Position numbers and translations under genes: made by a program
The notes under the pieces: model-generated
Databases searched by the model: none
What the model was told of the DNA's origin: nothing
The model's input: the letters and a program-made list of their open reading frames with translations, nothing else
Part shown: positions 12,080 through 23,582 of the stretch, piece after piece
Layout of the letters: each line of letters starts with the position of its first letter
Position numbering within the stretch: position 1 is the first letter of the stretch
From: Mytilus californianus
Taxonomy: Eukaryota > Mollusca > Bivalvia > Mytilida > Mytilidae
Reading direction: 5' to 3'
Assembly (NCBI RefSeq): GCF_021869535.1
Contig: NW_026262712.1
Coordinates: forward strand, 113,147,640-113,211,639
DNA length: 64,000 nt

Positions 12080-12540
12080 CGCCTTGACAAAGTTGAATAG
12101 ACGAGATCTAAGGCGTGCTGTTTCCTACGGCGGCGTCGACAATTAAAGTTTGTGATTATGTCAGTTTAAGGGTGAACCAAAAATGTTAAATCAATGATAT
12201 TTAGTATGGAGTAGCATTGGCACATCTCATTTCCATGAACTTTTTAGCCACGCCCCGTCAGTCATGGTATATTGACTTTGCAACTTTTGCTTAGTTTAAA
12301 TGTTAAAGTTTGTGATTAGGTCAGTTTTAGAGGACCACTAATAGCAAAACAATGAATGATATTTGGTTTGTAGTTGTATTAGCATTAGCACATCTGATAT
12401 TCATTGAGATGATTTTATTTGTCCATAGTTTACATGTTAAAGTCTGCGATTAGGCCATTTTGAAAGGAATCACTATCGGTAAGTCAATGATATTTGGTTT
12501 GCAGTTGTATGAGCGGTTGGTTTATCTAAATTCCCTAGTG
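12080..12540 (+). repeat. Diverged repeat, three copies of about 135-160 bp
   Basis: The landmark 'AAAGTTTGTGATTA' with 'GTCAGTTT' appears near 12145 and 12305 and, altered, near 12439. It is followed each time by 'CAATGATATTTGG' or a close variant and a 'TTAGCACATCT' block. I recognise this motif as a common mussel repeat. It begins after a block with 'AAGTTGAATAGACGAGATCT'. Confidence 0.65.
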
Positions 12541-12659
12541 AATGTTTGGCCTCGGACGTTTTGAATTTTCTTTGGAGTTCGGTATTTTTTGTACTTAACT
12601 TTTTGCATAGTTTACATGTTACAGTATTGTAATTTTAATATCAACATTGCATTTATCTG

Positions 12660-13090
12660 TCAAAATTACATACAGGCGATACGGTTCTGTGTCAACAGTT
12701 TATTTTACGTATAGACAAAGCATCGAAAAATAACGTCCCCATTTCGATGATGATGGAAGTGTTTAACGACCTTGACTGGCTTAACAGCCCTCGCACAGTC
12801 GGCTCGGTGCCCGAAGGCGTTTGGTGAGCATTTAAATGTTTTTGTTGTTGTCAAGCTGGAACAGGACGGCCATTTTGGTTTTGCTGGATTGATTTGGTTT
12901 TTTACTATTGTTGTTTGGTTGCAGTCTACTTCCTTCACAACGGCTGCTTTCAGGGCCAGGTTGGTCAGCTTGGCAGCCCGCTATCCACGATGATGTAGTA
13001 CTGGTCGATGGGTCTCGGACATAGTAATAACGATGACAGGAAGCTTTATCAGCCTTTCGACCGAACGTGGCTGCGTATTTATCTAACAGT
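12660..13090. other. GC-richer block of unknown origin
   Basis: This stretch is visibly richer in GC than its flanks and has overlapping open frames on both strands (12705-12938 minus, 12772-12993 plus). Neither frame has a recognisable domain or clear splice sites. 'ACGTGGCTGCGTATTTAT' near 13060 resembles a word found in family C repeats (near 60.77, 61.49 and 57.59 kb), so a decayed dispersed element is the likeliest explanation. Confidence 0.35.
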
Positions 13091-13139
13091 TAACCAGAGG
13101 CGACCTATGTATGGGTTTTAGTGCTTAACAGTAAAAATA

Positions 13140-13557
13140 CTTCTAATAATATTGGTGTACCCTTGGAATGGGTAAATGTCAGACGATGACAATACTCTAT
13201 TAATATTGGTATACCCTTGGTATGGGTAAATGCCATACGATGACACTACTCTATTAATATTGGTGTACCCTTGGTATGGGTAAATGTCATACGGTGACAA
13301 TACTCTATTAATATTGGTGTACCCTTGGTATGGGTAAATGTCAGACGTTGACAATACTCTTTTAATATTGGTGTACCCTTGTTATGGGTAAATGTCAGAC
13401 GGTGACAATACTCTATTAATAGTGGTGTACCCTTGGTATGGGTAAATGTCAGACGGTGACAATACTCTATTAATATTGGTGTATACCCTTGGTATGGGTA
13501 AATGTCAGACGGTGACAATACTCTCTTAATATTGGTCTACCCTTGGTATGAGTGCAA
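13140..13557 (+). repeat. 54-bp tandem array, about 7.7 copies
   Basis: The unit is TAATATTGGTGTACCCTTGG followed by TATGGGTAAATGTCAGACGG and TGACAATACTCTAT. The 54-bp length (18 codons) keeps minus-strand frames open, explaining the apparent proteins with YPYQGYTNINRV repeats. One copy has a 2-bp insertion that shifts the frame. The array is in intron 3. Confidence 0.92.
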
Positions 13558-14005
13558 TACAAGTTCTAATCTAATATAACCAAATAATGATTAAACATTT
13601 TAGAAAACCACAATCTTACATGAATAGGTCCTGTAATTATGTAACCAAATTAAAAACTTGGAATGGATTTCAAGATATAAGAGATTACAGTTATATGAAT
13701 AAAAGTATGGATATCTCTTAGAATAAAAAAAAGTAAGAAATACGAGATAAAAATTCTATTAGTAAGTTTGTCTCTAAATTTTGACTTCCAAACTGAACAT
13801 TTTTGTTCATATTTTTTTCAAGTCACTATCATTCTTGTTGAAAGAAAATCTGCTTTTCCCCCTCAGCCTTTTCCATCTGATAAAAAGGGGTTGTAAACTG
13901 ATTTCATTTGACACGACAACATTCTTTTCTCTCATTGGAAGAGTATTGAGACATTTGGAACAACTCAATAAAGGTTTGCCTATTGTACTACAAATTAGGC
14001 AGTGG

Positions 14006-15387
14006 CTATTCTTCCGGCTAGCCGGAAAAAATAGCAAAAAATGTCTAATCTTCCGGCCATCCGGAAGAATAGCTTTTCTGTGCTATTATGCTATAATTCC
14101 GGCCATACATAAAAATGAATGATGAATATGTTTTGGGTTAAGTGGTTATTGTAGCATCCAATGGAGAATGTAGTGGCAAAAAATTTCCGAACATGCAAAC
14201 ACTGAGAATTGGAACTATTCATTGTTTGCACGTTCTCCGAGCGGACGTAAACTCAAGATAAAACGTTCTGGAAAATAGTAATAACGCAAACATTTTTATT
14301 ATGGGAATAAATTTCTCAAGTACCAACTTAGATTTATTTTTCTACTGGATGTTCGATCCATGGAACACGCCGATTCCCCGTAAATATAAACAGCTTGTCA
14401 AATGAAATAAAAAGAAGAATATCAACATCTACTGATATGCAGCAAATACACTTTTGAATTAAAGTCACTAGTAGTCTTGGCAAATAATTGTGCAAATGAA
14501 AATGCATATGAATTTACAACAAAGATACAGCTTATTCAGATTTGTTTTATTTTAAAGGAAAAGGGGGGGGGGAGGCAAAAATGCCTCTCCTATTTTGTTG
14601 TTCTACCTATTAATTTACTGCAAGGCTAAAAGTCGGGCCACTGATATATAGCTTTAATGGACATCTATGATTCCTGAGGAAGATCCTGAATTTATCGTTT
14701 CCTTGAAGTTTGGTTCAAATCAGGTCGTCAAATGATTTTGCACGATTTTTTAATCAAAATGTTCGGTGATTTTTAACACACATGAAATAAGAGAAAAGGG
14801 TAGGCACATGTTACCTGCCCCTAAAGTAAGATTTTGTTAGCGATAGATTTAAAAAAAAATAAAACAGAATAAAAAGGGGGGTTTACCCCAAACCCTGGTA
14901 TACTATTCCCATTCCAGGCCTATCAGTGCATGTTCATAGATCTCCGTTGTAGTAGAACTTAGAAATAACGCATCAAAGCATATTTGATTTAGTTGTTTTC
15001 CCCTGAATTGTTGCTATACGTTTTGCCTCCATCAGTTGATACAGGTAAAGGTAATGGGGTAAATCAGCAATTTCAGTTTGATTTCAAGCTTTATTCTTCT
15101 CAGTTTACGTGCATACGCTATTGTTCCGGAGTCTCCCCTATAGAAATGTGTTTATAAAGCAATCACATTCTCTCTAATTTTCTTTAGGATATCTTTAAAT
15201 ATAAATCACGATCTCCAATTCTCAAAACGTCCATTGCATACGCGCGTTTGCAATCCGACACCTCATCCGGGACACTTTCCGCGCCACATGACACTTCTGT
15301 TGATATTGAACATTTGCGCATCCGCAAACTGATGGCCGGAAAAATAGAGATTTTTAACTATTCGTCCGGCTAGCCGGAACAATAGAC
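14006..15387. mobile_element. Non-autonomous element with about 57-bp inverted ends
   Basis: The left end (14006-14063) and right end (15330-15387) are imperfect inverted repeats. Each consists of CTATT, the palindrome TTCCGGCTAGCCGGAA (14012-14027; TCCGGCTAGCCGGAA at 15365-15379), AATAG, an A-rich spacer, and CTTCCGGCCATC or a variant. Further half-sites occur inside, near 14096 and 15124. The 1.3-kb interior has no open frame that looks like a transposase. No convincing target-site duplication was seen. I infer a decayed DNA transposon or MITE with palindromic terminal motifs. Confidence 0.6.
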
Positions 15388-15408
15388 ACTCCGTACAAAT
15401 TATCACTC

Positions 15409-15580
15409 AAGTGAAAAGTCTGCACACACTAAAGGTCCTTCTCAGTGAAAAGTTTGCAACATTTAGGGTCCTTCTAAGTGAAAAGTTTGCACACACTTAG
15501 GGTCCTTTTAAGTGAAAAGTCTGCACACACTTAGGGTCCTTCTAAGTGAAAAGTCTGCACACACTTAGGGTCTTTCTTAT
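15409..15580 (+). repeat. 34-bp tandem array, five copies
   Basis: The unit is AGTGAAAAGTCTGCACACAC followed by TTAGGGTCCTTCTA. The first two copies are the most diverged. It begins about 20 bp outside the right end of the inverted-repeat element and stops 36 bp before the 35-bp array. Confidence 0.92.
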
Positions 15581-15616
15581 ATTTGTAAAGATGTTACATT
15601 AAATTTGTATAATTTG

Positions 15617-16088
15617 GGATTATGTATACCGGTAATCACTGAAATGCTTAGGGAATATGTATACCGGTAATCACTGAAATACTTAGGGATTATGTATACC
15701 GGTAATCACTGAATTACTTAGGGATTATGTATACCTATACCGGTAATCACTGAAATACTTAGGGATTATGTATACCGGTAATCACTGAAATACTTATGGA
15801 TTATGTATACCGGTAATCACTGAAATACTGAGGGATTATGTATACCGGTAATCACTGAAATACTGAGGGATTATGTATACCGGTAATCACTGAAATACTG
15901 TGGGATTATGTATACCGGTAATCACTGAAATACTGAGGGATTATGTATACCGGTAATCACTGAAATATTTAGGGATTATGTATACCGGTAATCACGGAAA
16001 TGCTTAGGGATTATGTATAACGGTAATCACTGAAATACTTAGGGATTATGTATACAGGTAATCACTGAAATGTTTAGGGAATATGTAT
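15617..16088 (+). repeat. 35-bp tandem array, about 13 copies
   Basis: The unit is GGGATTATGTATACCGGTAA followed by TCACTGAAATACTTA. One copy (near 15727) has a 6-bp internal duplication of TATACC. The core TATACCGGTA is partly self-complementary. The unit is unrelated in sequence to the adjoining 34-bp array except for the shared CTTAGGG word. Confidence 0.93.
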
Positions 16089-16089
16089 A

Positions 16090-17705
16090 ATCACTAAACG
16101 TTTCAGGAATAACATATATCAAGAATATTTTGTATTATAAATACACAAGAACCGGAATAAAGATCGAGGCTGTTTTGTTTATAATGAAAATTATAAATAA
16201 AAGATAAACTTTGTTTGATAAACATCATATCAAAACATATTTACAAACATAATATATTAGTTTAAACAATATTTTCAAAAGTGCACAAATTACAATTATA
16301 CAATAAAAATACAGGGATTCGGAAACAAGAAGAATCCGTCTCCCTTAACAAAATGACAACATTGGGAACATAGAAACCCGCTATGATATAATTTACCATT
16401 TACATTACATGTTTATTCTGTGGTTTGCCCGTTACTCAGAAGTCAGTTTGATCGAAAAATGTGATCAACTCATTTATAAATGTGGTCTCACATGTAGCTG
16501 TGAAAATATGTAAATGTTTCAAATATCAAAATTTGTAAATATATCAATATAAAATACTAATATGGCAAGTGCAATACTTCAAAACAAATCATTGAATGAC
16601 ATTTACTATTGCACATTTGCCTTTCTTTTCTTCATGCACATCTATTCCATTCACGTGGGTTTCTTGCCACAGCATCAAAATTTATAAGAAATCATGTCTT
16701 GTCTTTCACCTATAAAATCTGATTTCACCGAACGATTGTCGAACAGAAATGAGGTTTTCAGAAGAAACATTTGCAAAGTGCAACGATGTGAATCAGCCGA
16801 ACTGATTCTTTTTGTACTATCTTATTAAAATTCCATATTAAGTATGTCATGTGATATCATTTCAATCGTTAAATGAAATATGGTCATTAGATTTTTGGTG
16901 TCTCTCTTTAATCGATTAATATGTGTATCCGGTATCAAATCATCACACCCAATGTCGGCCTGCTTCAAGATTTGGTCGATCTGTCAAGCATGCGTGTCTA
17001 CATTTAATTAGTTGCATTAGTTAACACAGAAAACATAAAACAGATGTAGCATATGTTTTACCGTAAATTATATGCATTGTGCATTTACATTCAGACCAGC
17101 AATATGAAATAGAATAGAGAATGCATGGAAACGAGAAAGGGTATGAATCAACGGAGTATATGTCAACGAGACGGCAACCTCAAAATGAAATTCGTGCCAG
17201 CATACGACCTTCAACAATAGATGTCCGTGCCGTTTATCAAGCTGTGAAATCTCCAAGGTTTGTAGACAAGGTTAATTAAAAGGTCAAATTGAAACGCACT
17301 GGAATTTCAATATCAAATTTTCTAAATTAACACACTTAAAAAGGTAAGATTTTTTTAGCAACCTTATAAGTATCTCTATAAAATTCAAATATGGCACATT
17401 GGTTTTGATAAAATGTTGAACAGTCCAATTGGTTATAATGGTTTATAACGTTTTCATCAAAAAAGGCTTAATTTGTATTTTTTTAAACTTTAATTCTCAT
17501 AGTTTATTGATACTCAAAATTTACACTTCTCATTATTTTTTTCATATTTGGCAGACAAAGTCACACGGGATATTCTGATCCTTAATCATAATTATCCAAG
17601 ATAGATACAAAGACATTACATTATTGGTCAAGGTTGCGCCAACTTTGAATTCATTCATTTATTTGTAAATTTGCATCTATAATATATAATTTATCACTAT
17701 GACTA
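16090..17705. other. Intron 3 sequence, mostly AT-rich
   Basis: No array or gene seen. Between 17100 and 17240 there are weak family A landmarks (GGGTATGAAT, TCAACGAGACGGCAAC, ACGACCTTCAACAATAG) in minus-family orientation, interpreted as a very old copy. The 62-codon minus frame there is its shadow. Confidence 0.4.
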
Positions 17706-17710
17706 CTTAC

Positions 17711-17756
17711 AGAAGGGAAGACTGTTGAAGCCATGATCCCATTGAAGAGATCTGAT
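17711..17756 (-). CDS. Orphan minus-strand gene, exon 3 (46-bp micro-exon)
   Basis: On the minus strand, CCAATTTCTTTTTCAG precedes the exon and CTTCCCTTCT followed by GTAAGT ends it. The exon begins with one base that completes a codon, then reads SDLFNGIMASTVFPS, and ends in phase 0. This joins directly to the phase 0 start of exon 4. An alternative AG five bases in would shift the frame into an early stop in exon 4, so the upstream AG is chosen. Both splice signals are strong for such a small exon, and phase continuity with exon 4 is the main support. Product unknown. Confidence 0.58.
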
Positions 17757-17759
17757 CTG

Positions 17760-19410
17760 AAAAAGAAATTGGAAACAATCTAAAACATAATGTAATTAAG
17801 GACATAAAAAGACCATTCATAAAACAAGGATCTACACGTATCATTAACATATTTAGGGAACACATTTGAGTGTTCTATGACAAAAACAAATCACATTATA
17901 CCGTGTTTCTGGAATAAACTTTCCCATGGGTCAGGGACCATCGACACCAATATCAAAACTATTATATGAAGATACTACAGACATTGCGCACGTTATTGGC
18001 GCCTGTCTGAAAAAAAAAATGACTGATAGCGGGTTGTTCCAATTCTTTGTCAAGATCTTTTTCTACACAATAAATATCTATGTTCTACATATCATTCGAA
18101 AGCATATTAACCAAAGAAATCAATAAAATATAGGTAAGTTTGTGCTCTGCATATCATTTATAGAAAACACTTAGTTCATTCGATTGCCTTTAACGACATT
18201 TTAAGGGTATCCCCCTGTAACACATTGTTATGGTGGACGAGGTTAGTATGTTAAATATAATAATAAAATTTCCTTCGATATTATAAGATATAAGATATCA
18301 TGTAAGTGATTCTCTATGATCATACCAGAAAAAATCACACATTTCCCAAAGAAGCTATCTGAAGTCATTACTATCTAATTGCGGTCTTACTTTCAAAACA
18401 TTGTTAGTTTTCTTGTGTTCAATAAAATGTCCCGACTGACAAAAGGATGCATTTACAAATTCAAAGACTGTTGAATGAAATTCCACCTTATTTCAAATTT
18501 TTAACACTTTTTAACTGACTTTAAGAGACAATGCATTAAATTCCTATAAAATTAAAAGAGATTTATTTTAGCCTTAGCTGCATGTAGAAAATACGAAACG
18601 ATTTAATATGTCTAATGAAATGTCCCCGTTACTATATTTTGACGTCCACGTCGTGATAACGCTAAAAGCACATGACTTTTCTTGCATATTTTTGAGAAAA
18701 TTCATTGCATGAAATTGTCTGATATATATTAGGTTAAGTTCTTGCTTGATTAGCAGTTAAGTAAATCTGATTGTATAAATAATTTTAGATAACGACATAT
18801 TTAACTGTGATACTTGATAAAGGCAGAGCCATAACAATGAGAGAAGCTCTATGATCTAAGTTTCCTGCACTTTTAGAAAAGGAACATATAGTGAAAAATG
18901 AGACTGCGATCCAAAGTGAGCTCATATTACTTATTTGTTCTTGAACCAAATTATAAACGATTCAAAATCAATCGTTACGCCATCAATTCCAAGGCTTCAT
19001 GTTATAGTACAAATACTTAAATGGCTTTTACTGTTGTCATCTGCATAACATCACGTATATTAACTTTCCACCAGAGACCAAAACTATTTTTAAAATACAC
19101 GGTCTAAAACTGTTCAGTAATATCATTTGTTTTAAGAAACAACGTTTGCTTGCATAGTGCTACACTTGAAATCGAACGAATGTCAAAATATCACTGCCGA
19201 TCAAACAGTCCAATATTATTCCCTGGAGCATACGGAAACTGAGACACTAAACAGAAAGGACAGCCTAATCTATTTAAAGCATACAATGTTCATTTGTTGG
19301 TAAAACAACAACCACACTTACATGTAAAGTCCCTTCAGTAAATCAATGGAAACAGGAACCGAATGTTAGCTAACAACCTCGAGACAATATCAGATATAAG
19401 ATCACTTACA
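17760..19410. other. Intron 2 sequence without features
   Basis: AT-rich; I saw no repeat array, recognised element or credible exon. The 66-codon frame at 17926-18126 has no splice signals or recognisable residues. Confidence 0.5.
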
Positions 19411-19416
19411 GGAAGA

Positions 19417-19873
19417 AAAAACAATCCACAAAGTATGGGAACCAATAAAAACAATCCACATAGTATGGGAACCAATAAAAACAATCCACAAAGTATGGGA
19501 ACCAACAAAAACAATCCACAAAGTATGTGGGCCAACAAAAACAATCCACATAGTATGGGAACCAATAAAAACAATCCACAAAGTATGGGAACCAATAAAA
19601 ACAATCCACATAGTATGGGAACCAATAAAAACAATCCACAAAGTATGGGAACCAATACAAACAATCCACATAGTATGGGAACCAATAAAAATAATCCACA
19701 AAGTATGGGAACCAATAAAAACAATCCACAAAGTATGGAAACCAATAAAAACAATCCACAAAGTATGGGAACCAATAAAAACAATCCACATAGTATGGGA
19801 ACCAATAAAAACAATCCACAAAGTATGGGAACCAATAAAAACAATCCACAAAGTATGGGAACCAATAAAAACA
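19417..19873 (+). repeat. 30-bp tandem array, about 15 copies
   Basis: The unit is AAAAACAATCCACAAAGTAT followed by GGGAACCAAT, with a common variant having CATAGT for CAAAGT. The two variants alternate in much of the array, hinting at a 60-bp dimer. The unit is 10 codons and lacks stops in several frames on both strands, which explains the overlapping 149-180-codon frames (NNPQSMGTNK, ILCGLFLLVP and similar). These are shadows of a non-coding minisatellite in intron 2. Confidence 0.94.
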
Positions 19874-20818
19874 GATATTATTCAATTTATTATGTAAAAT
19901 GCTAAAAAAAAAGCAAAACAATTATTACTAAAAAAAAAAATACCCATACAGTACCAAAAGCTGAATATTATGAAATCGTTTAGCTTGTTAACATAGATTA
20001 AAACTTGTTTGTACTATTAAAGTTGATACCAAGTTCCGTGTTATTTTCACCGGTATCTTTACTTTAGTCATTGTAAAACCTACATTTCCACGTATTGAAC
20101 AGCGGTATACTACTATTGCATTTATTTGTCCCCCTTTTAAAAAATGTTTACTCTTATAGGAAATAATTTTACATACCATCTTATCCATTAATCAAATGTT
20201 TTATCATTTTATACGTAACATTTTATCATAGGTAAACAAAGATTTATGAGTCTTTAGTTAAATATGATCAATATAGGGGTTCACTGTGCCGACGGTTGTA
20301 AATCCATAGTGTAAATAAAAACGAAATCTTCATAACCTAACTAAAAAATCTACGTGTATCTATCTACCTGTATTGTTTAACTCTATAGTTATGTCTTTCC
20401 CTTCAACATATGATTTTAAACACGTAAATTTATTTTTTTTCTGGCTGTTGTGCATATTTTGTACCGTTTACTATTTTTTGTTTTGCCATCGTCCTGTTTT
20501 GTTTGTCTCCACGATGTTACTTGATTCCACGAGTTTCATAGATGATAGAACTTAACTGTTAATTATATCAATTGTTGGCTATATTTCCGAAGTTGCTCTT
20601 CATAAAAAAGATTTCACTCGATAATTTTCAAATTTGACACTGTTACCATGCACACATCAATTTTATCTCAAATACCAGTCACCCTTTTACAAACAATGGT
20701 AAACAAACAATGACATTTGCAATTTCATACATTCAATAAACGACAGAAAAGAAAACATAAATTATATTTTCTCGGGTGCTTTTTTAATGTGGTCTCAGAG
20801 ACATTATCAAATTAAAGG

Positions 20819-21085
20819 AACCTGATGTTCAGTGGTTGTCGTTTGTTGATGTGGTTCATAAGTGTTACTCGTTTCTCGTTTTTTTTATAGATTAGACCGT
20901 TGGTTTTCCTGTTTGAATGGTTTTACACTAGTCATTTTTGGGGCCCTTTATAGCTTGCTGTTCGGTGTAAGCCAAGGCTCCGTGTTGAAGGCCGTACTTT
21001 GACCTATAATGGTTTCATTTTTTCAAATTGTGACTTGGATGGAGAGCTGTCTCATTGGCACTCATACCACATCTTCTTATATCTA
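20819..21085 (+). repeat. Dispersed repeat family A, variant copy
   Basis: It carries GTGGTTGTCGTTTGTTGATG, GGTTTTCCTGTTTGAATGG, GGGGCCCTTTATAGC, TGTTGAAGGCCGTACTTTG and TCATTGGCACTCATACCAC in that order. A reverse-strand copy with the same blocks is at 47.1-47.37 kb and a short one at 51.94-52.04 kb. The frames at 20999-21261 lie across it and its flank. Confidence 0.85.
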
Positions 21086-21481
21086 CTCATTATGTTTTAT
21101 TCCATTCGACAACATACTTTTATTTTTTATACTGTAACAACGTTAACAGTAAATTGTTTAATAAAACACATAAATTATTCAACCACCGTTTTCCTTTTTT
21201 TTTCTTCACAGATGCAGGGATTATGAATGAAAGTATAAACCTACTTGAAATAAATAAGTAACAGGGACATTTCACACAAAGTGATTGTCGTAATATTTTT
21301 ATATATTAATAAAAGCAACCAAAATTAGGAATTGTCCTTCCCGTCTTTTTACTTGCTCTTAGATTAATCATAAAAGATGTAATGATACGGTTGTTGTGAA
21401 TTTATTGTGTCTGGTTTTTTACGGATTTTAATTCATTCGCTTATGTCAATAAACAAGGCTAACTCTTTCTCTTTTTTTCAG

Positions 21482-21618
21482 AATTTTTATTTACTCTGGG
21501 CACTGCACAAGATCGTCGTGCCACCAATTTACGTTTCCTCTTGGTGTTGTAAACAATTTCCTACAAAGTACGACTACCGATGTTAGCGTGTGGGACGGTA
21601 TAATATCTATATCAGCAG
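21482..21618 (+). CDS. Isolated exon-like segment
   Basis: A strong acceptor (CTCTTTTTTTCAG, ending 21481) opens 137 bp with one continuous frame: one carry-in base, 45 codons, one carry-out base. It ends at CAGCAG followed by GTTAAG, a weak donor. The translation includes YSGHCTRSSCHQFTFPLG and TTTDVSVWDGIISIS, which look more protein-like than the flanks. I do not recognise it, and no partner exon on this strand was found within the window. It could be an exon of an unrelated gene nested in intron 2, a processed remnant, or chance. Confidence 0.3.
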
Positions 21619-21944
21619 GTTAAGTATTTTGAGATTGTTATCAGTGACACCAAACATTCTGTGATATCATATTATCTATTTGTTGTATAGTTTACATCTG
21701 TGTTTCTATGATATGTTTTATACCAGATATCATTGCATTAGTGTTTTTTCAGGAACGTTGGTACGATCCTCTTTGAATAATTTATTCTACTGATTGAGAT
21801 TAAAAATCAACGAGGGGGAGGAGAATGAAGCTAAAGCGTTCAAAGTATTTGTTTCGAAGTTCGTAAGGTTCGTAGATACAAATTTCTTGTTTTAGGTCAT
21901 AAAAAATGTTACTTTGTGAAGAATCTCACTGATGTCAAAAATCA

Positions 21945-22740
21945 AATACGCCGAGGACATCATCATCAAAATGCTGAACTTTGTGATCGACAACACAGTT
22001 ATTAAGTTTGATGGATTTATATCTTAACAGACAGCTGGTATTCCAATGGGTACTAATTGTGCATCCCTACTGTCTGACATGTGTTTGAAAACATATGAAG
22101 AAGAACTCACACATATTCCTTTTTAAAAAGAAGAAAAAAACATCTAGCAAGGTTCTTTAATTTCACTTCCGTTGATGATGTCCTGTCGCTCCTCGATATT
22201 GACACAGATGGACGACTTCAGACGATCTATGACAACGTGATAATTTCATCTTTCCAATCGTCAACTTCCCATTTCTCAGCAGTAACATACCCTCTGCTCC
22301 ATCGTATGGTGTTTACATGTCTCAATTGATACGTTACATTCGTGCATGTTGTATGTACTATACACTATACGGTCTTCATTAGCAGGGGTGTGTTCCTGAC
22401 ACAAAAACTGCTCCAACAGAGTTACAAATGGACGAGGAACAGTATTCATAAAGGTGGTTGAAAAATTGATTTAAACCACTTTTATAAATGCAGTGTAATT
22501 TTAAACTTAGTCTAAATCATTTTTAAACTTAGCTTGAATTTAAACCACCTCTAGATCTATGAGTACTGGCCCGAACGTCTCAACTCACTAGCGACATGTT
22601 TTCGTAGTCATAACAGAATTGTTGACTTATCTGTAATTTTACTAATTATATTCTATTCCAGATTGTGACATTTTGACTGAGTGTGGAATCGTCTGACGGG
22701 TGATGTATGCATAGCAGGTGGACGCACACAGGTTCGCTCC
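21945..22740 (+). pseudogene. Decayed Penelope-like reverse transcriptase fragment
   Basis: Conceptual reading in shifting frames gives IKMLNFVIDNT, then GIPMGTNCASLLSDM, an altered FNFTSVDDVLSL where the catalytic YIDD motif stands in relatives, and DTDGRLQTIYD. These follow the order of the mollusc Penelope-like reverse transcriptase. Several stops and frameshifts break it, so it cannot encode an active enzyme. The 3' part near 22.68-22.74 kb resembles the 3' part of the 55.3-55.98 kb remnant. It is a 5'-truncated dead copy within intron 2. Confidence 0.8.
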
Positions 22741-22763
22741 TGTTAGAACTATTCACAACTGTT

Positions 22764-22866
22764 CTGTGCTCTGGCCCATAAAGAGTTCGACATATATGTA
22801 TATACACTTGTTTACTGTGCTCTGGCCCATAAAGAGATAGACATATATGTATATACACTTGTTTAC
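22764..22866 (+). repeat. 51-bp direct tandem duplication
   Basis: 'CTGTGCTCTGGCCCATAAAG' through 'ATATATGTATATACACTTGT' is repeated twice in a row with two or three differences. The apparent minus-strand 70-codon frame with repeated YGPEH is its shadow. Confidence 0.9.
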
Positions 22867-23214
22867 TGATGAAGACAATAAATAAAACTATGTTAACTAA
22901 TTTATGATACCCATTATCTAATAAATGCCGACTTTATTCCTTATACAAAAAAAAAATATTTAAAGGGAGACAATTCTTGCTAGCAAAATACAAATCTTAG
23001 GTGACGTGTCGTGAAGTTTAATCTCTGAACATATCAAATAAGTCTTTGTTTTTCAGTATCTTCAAAATTAGCAAACCCTTCTCATAATCATATGTTTTTC
23101 TTCTGTAAATTTTTATATATTGTTTATTATTCTTAACTAAAACTGCATGAATAGTTTCCTCTGGACATTAAACAATTGATTATTCACCATTTGCTTCCGT
23201 TTACTGACTTAAAT

Positions 23215-23400
23215 AGGTCTCGTTTTTTGTTCTTTTTAAATTGTTTCACATTCTGTTTTCTGGAGCCTTTTAAAACATACCATACAATATATATTGGATT
23301 TGCTCATGGTTGAAGGCCACGCGGTGACCTCTATAGTTGTTTATATTCTTGTCTTTTGGTCTCTGGTGGATAGTCATCTTCACATCTCCTCAATTTTAAA
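23215..23400 (+). repeat. Dispersed repeat family A, diverged copy
   Basis: It keeps 'TTTTTAAATTGTTTCACATT', 'GGAGCCTTTTAAA', 'CTCATGGTTGAAGGCCACGC' and 'CTCTGGTGGATAGTC', the same order as at 50.9-51.4 kb. It is somewhat worn and truncated at the 5' side. Confidence 0.75.
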
Positions 23401-23582
23401 TTGTTGTGCGACATATAATAAAACGAGATCATGCTACAAAATCAGAGAATAAAAGGATTCTGTTTTAAAATAGTCAATAACTGCAATGTGAAGAGTAAGG
23501 TTACACGTTAATTAACGTTACATGATCAATTAAATATGTTGTTAATCTGTTGAAAGCATGTCCGATCACATTATTCGATGAT

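Noticed and set aside
13781-14122. 113-codon plus-strand frame
   Set aside because: It spans the left end of the inverted-repeat element, overlaps a minus frame of similar length, and has no start context or recognisable motif.
15409-16088. CRISPR-like regular arrays of 34-35-bp units
   Set aside because: The units are contiguous with no unique spacers, and the sequence is clearly from an animal nuclear genome with introns and SINEs. These are minisatellites.
19335-19921. Overlapping frames of 149-180 codons on both strands
   Set aside because: All are produced by a 30-bp repeat without stops.
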